From: Candidatus Dormiibacterota bacterium
GTDB lineage: Bacteria > Chloroflexota > Dormibacteria > Aeolococcales > Aeolococcaceae
Direction of reading: 5' to 3'
Length of the DNA: 6,444 nt
Assembly: GCA_955651875.1 (NCBI GenBank)
Contig: CATPAP010000126.1
Span: forward strand, 1 to 6,444
Shown: in pieces, positions 5,637-6,444 of the stretch
Numbering within the stretch: the stretch's first letter is position 1
Layout of the letters: every line of letters starts with the position of its first letter
Position numbers and translations under genes: made by a program
Notes under the pieces: generated by a model
The model's input: the letters and a program-made list of their open reading frames with translations, nothing else
Database searches by the model: none
What the model was told of the DNA's origin: nothing

Positions 5637-6444
5637 CCGCTCTCCCGGAGGAGGGATTGACAACGGCCGGCCCTCTCGCCAATGGCCCTATGCTCGAAGG
5701 CATGGACCACTCCAACCGGGCGGCCTCGACGCCGCTCGTCGATGTGCTGGCCGAGGTGCTCGAGGGCTCCGACGAGGGTCTCCTGGTGGTCGACGGCGAC
5801 GGGCTGATCCGTTTCGCGTCGCCCACCGCGCTGCGTCATCTCGACCTGCGCGCCAACTCGATCGGCACGCCGGTGGCGGAGTGTCACGGCGACTACAGGC
5901 TGGTTCGCCTGCTCACCGCAGCGGATGGTACCGACGATGTCGTCGAGGCGCACTGGAGCACGGCGGATCGCGAGCTGTCGGTGCGTGCCTGCCGGCTGAC
6001 TCAGCCGGGTACAGGCGTTCTCGTCTGGGTGCGGGACGAAACCCGCGTCCGCCACCTCGAGAAGATGCGCCGCGATTTCATCAGCAACGTCTCGCACGAG
6101 CTGCGCACGCCGTTGGCAGCGATGCGGGTGATGACCGAGACGCTGCTCTCGGGCGCGCTCGAGGACGGTCCCGCGGCGCAGGAGTTCGTCAACAGGATCG
6201 GCCTCGAGGTCGAGCAGATGTCACAGATGGTGGAGGAGCTTCTCCAACTGACCGCCCTGGAGGGTGAGCAGCGCCCCGTGCCCGATGAGCCGGTGCCGGT
6301 CGTCGACTTGCTCATCGCCGTGGACCGGCTGCGACCGCTCGTCGACGACAAGGAGATCAACATGGTCTTCGATGTCCCGGCCGACGTGCCCCCGATCCGC
6401 GGCGACGTGACCCATCTGCAGAATGTGCTGCGCAACCTCGTCCA
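5633..6444 (+). CDS. phoR: PhoR/SenX3-like PAS-HisKA sensor histidine kinase (C-terminus cut by window edge)
   Basis: This is the N-terminal 270 codons of a sensor kinase, the likely partner of the response regulator at the other end of the locus. Numbered from GTG 5633, a PAS-like domain covers about residues 35-135 (LLVVDGDGLIRFAS near its start). It is followed by RDETRVRHLEKMRRDFISNVSHELRTPLAAMR with phospho-acceptor H155; the MRRDF-SNVSHELRTPL form is typical of PhoR/SenX3 kinases. The dimerisation helices continue to about 215. The N-box begins at the right edge (LQNVLRNLV, N268), so the ATPase domain is mostly missing. No hydrophobic membrane helix is present in the visible part. The start is uncertain: GTG 5633 overlaps the pstA stop as GTGA; TTG 5657 has GGAGG 5 bases upstream; ATG 5690 and ATG 5702 are in frame. 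The outermost start is given. Kinase identity is firm, and the phosphate role rests on context. Confidence 0.88.
   Translation, partial: MTALPEEGLTTAGPLANGPMLEGMDHSNRAASTPLVDVLAEVLEGSDEGLLVVDGDGLIRFASPTALRHLDLRANSIGTPVAECHGDYRLVRLLTAADGTDDVVEAHWSTADRELSVRACRLTQPGTGVLVWVRDETRVRHLEKMRRDFISNVSHELRTPLAAMRVMTETLLSGALEDGPAAQEFVNRIGLEVEQMSQMVEELLQLTALEGEQRPVPDEPVPVVDLLIAVDRLRPLVDDKEINMVFDVPADVPPIRGDVTHLQNVLRNLV
5647..5694 (+). promoter_or_regulatory. Possible start signals for the kinase gene: Shine-Dalgarno and -10 element
   Basis: GGAGGAGGG (5647-5655) is a strong Shine-Dalgarno sequence for TTG 5657 (5-base spacing from the first GGAGG). Separately, TATGCT (5689-5694) lies exactly seven bases before ATG 5702. 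That is the geometry of an actinobacterial -10 element driving a leaderless mRNA that begins at the AUG. TTGACA at 5657-5662 matches the -35 consensus but is 26 bases from TATGCT, too far to be its partner. Either signal could be chance. Confidence 0.25.

Noticed and set aside
5657..5685. TTGACA as a canonical promoter -35 before the kinase
   Set aside because: The sequence 17 bases downstream (CAATGG) is not a -10, and TATGCT is 26 bases away, too distant for a standard promoter.
1..6444. CRISPR array, insertion sequence, tRNA or rRNA genes, or a defence system
   Set aside because: No long spaced repeats, transposase-like protein, cloverleaf or rRNA-like stretch was seen; the window is filled by one phosphate locus.

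Overview
The window is a complete high-affinity phosphate uptake (Pst) locus fused to its PhoR/PhoB-type two-component system. The DNA is GC-rich (about two-thirds by eye), codons are strongly G/C-ending, GTG starts are used, and the substrate-binding protein is a lipoprotein. This suggests a high-GC Gram-positive-type lineage (Actinomycetota, or a related GC-rich terrestrial phylum). The sequence alone does not fix the genus, and nothing points to a recent mobile element.

Layout: two divergent operons share one control region (about 2223-2573). Leftward (minus strand) run pstB (ATPase), phoU (negative regulator) and an OmpR/PhoB-family response regulator whose last few codons lie beyond base 1. 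Rightward (plus strand) run pstS (phosphate-binding lipoprotein), pstC and pstA (permeases) and a PAS-HisKA histidine kinase cut by the right edge. The genes are tightly packed. Both leftward junctions are TGATG (1-base overlap). The pstC/pstA junction is GTGA (4-base overlap), and pstA/kinase may be the same. The one sizeable gap inside an operon is 34 bases between pstS and pstC, where alternative hairpins can be drawn.

How it works (family knowledge): PstS captures phosphate outside the membrane, PstC-PstA form the channel, and PstB hydrolyses ATP to drive import. PhoU relays transporter status to the kinase so that the response regulator is active only under phosphate limitation. The active regulator then induces pst genes through Pho boxes.

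The most informative non-coding signal is in the divergent control region: two arrays of three 11-bp units related to GTTAACC (2358-2390 and 2450-2482). They have the period and half-site form of actinobacterial PhoP (PHO box) sites. I infer that the regulator encoded at the left edge binds them and controls both operons. The proteins are ordinary members of known families, and I found no evidence of a wholly new system. The points worth a second look are the split placement of kinase and regulator at opposite ends of the locus, the kinase's lack of any membrane segment, the two Pho-box arrays, and possible RNA structures on both sides of pstS.
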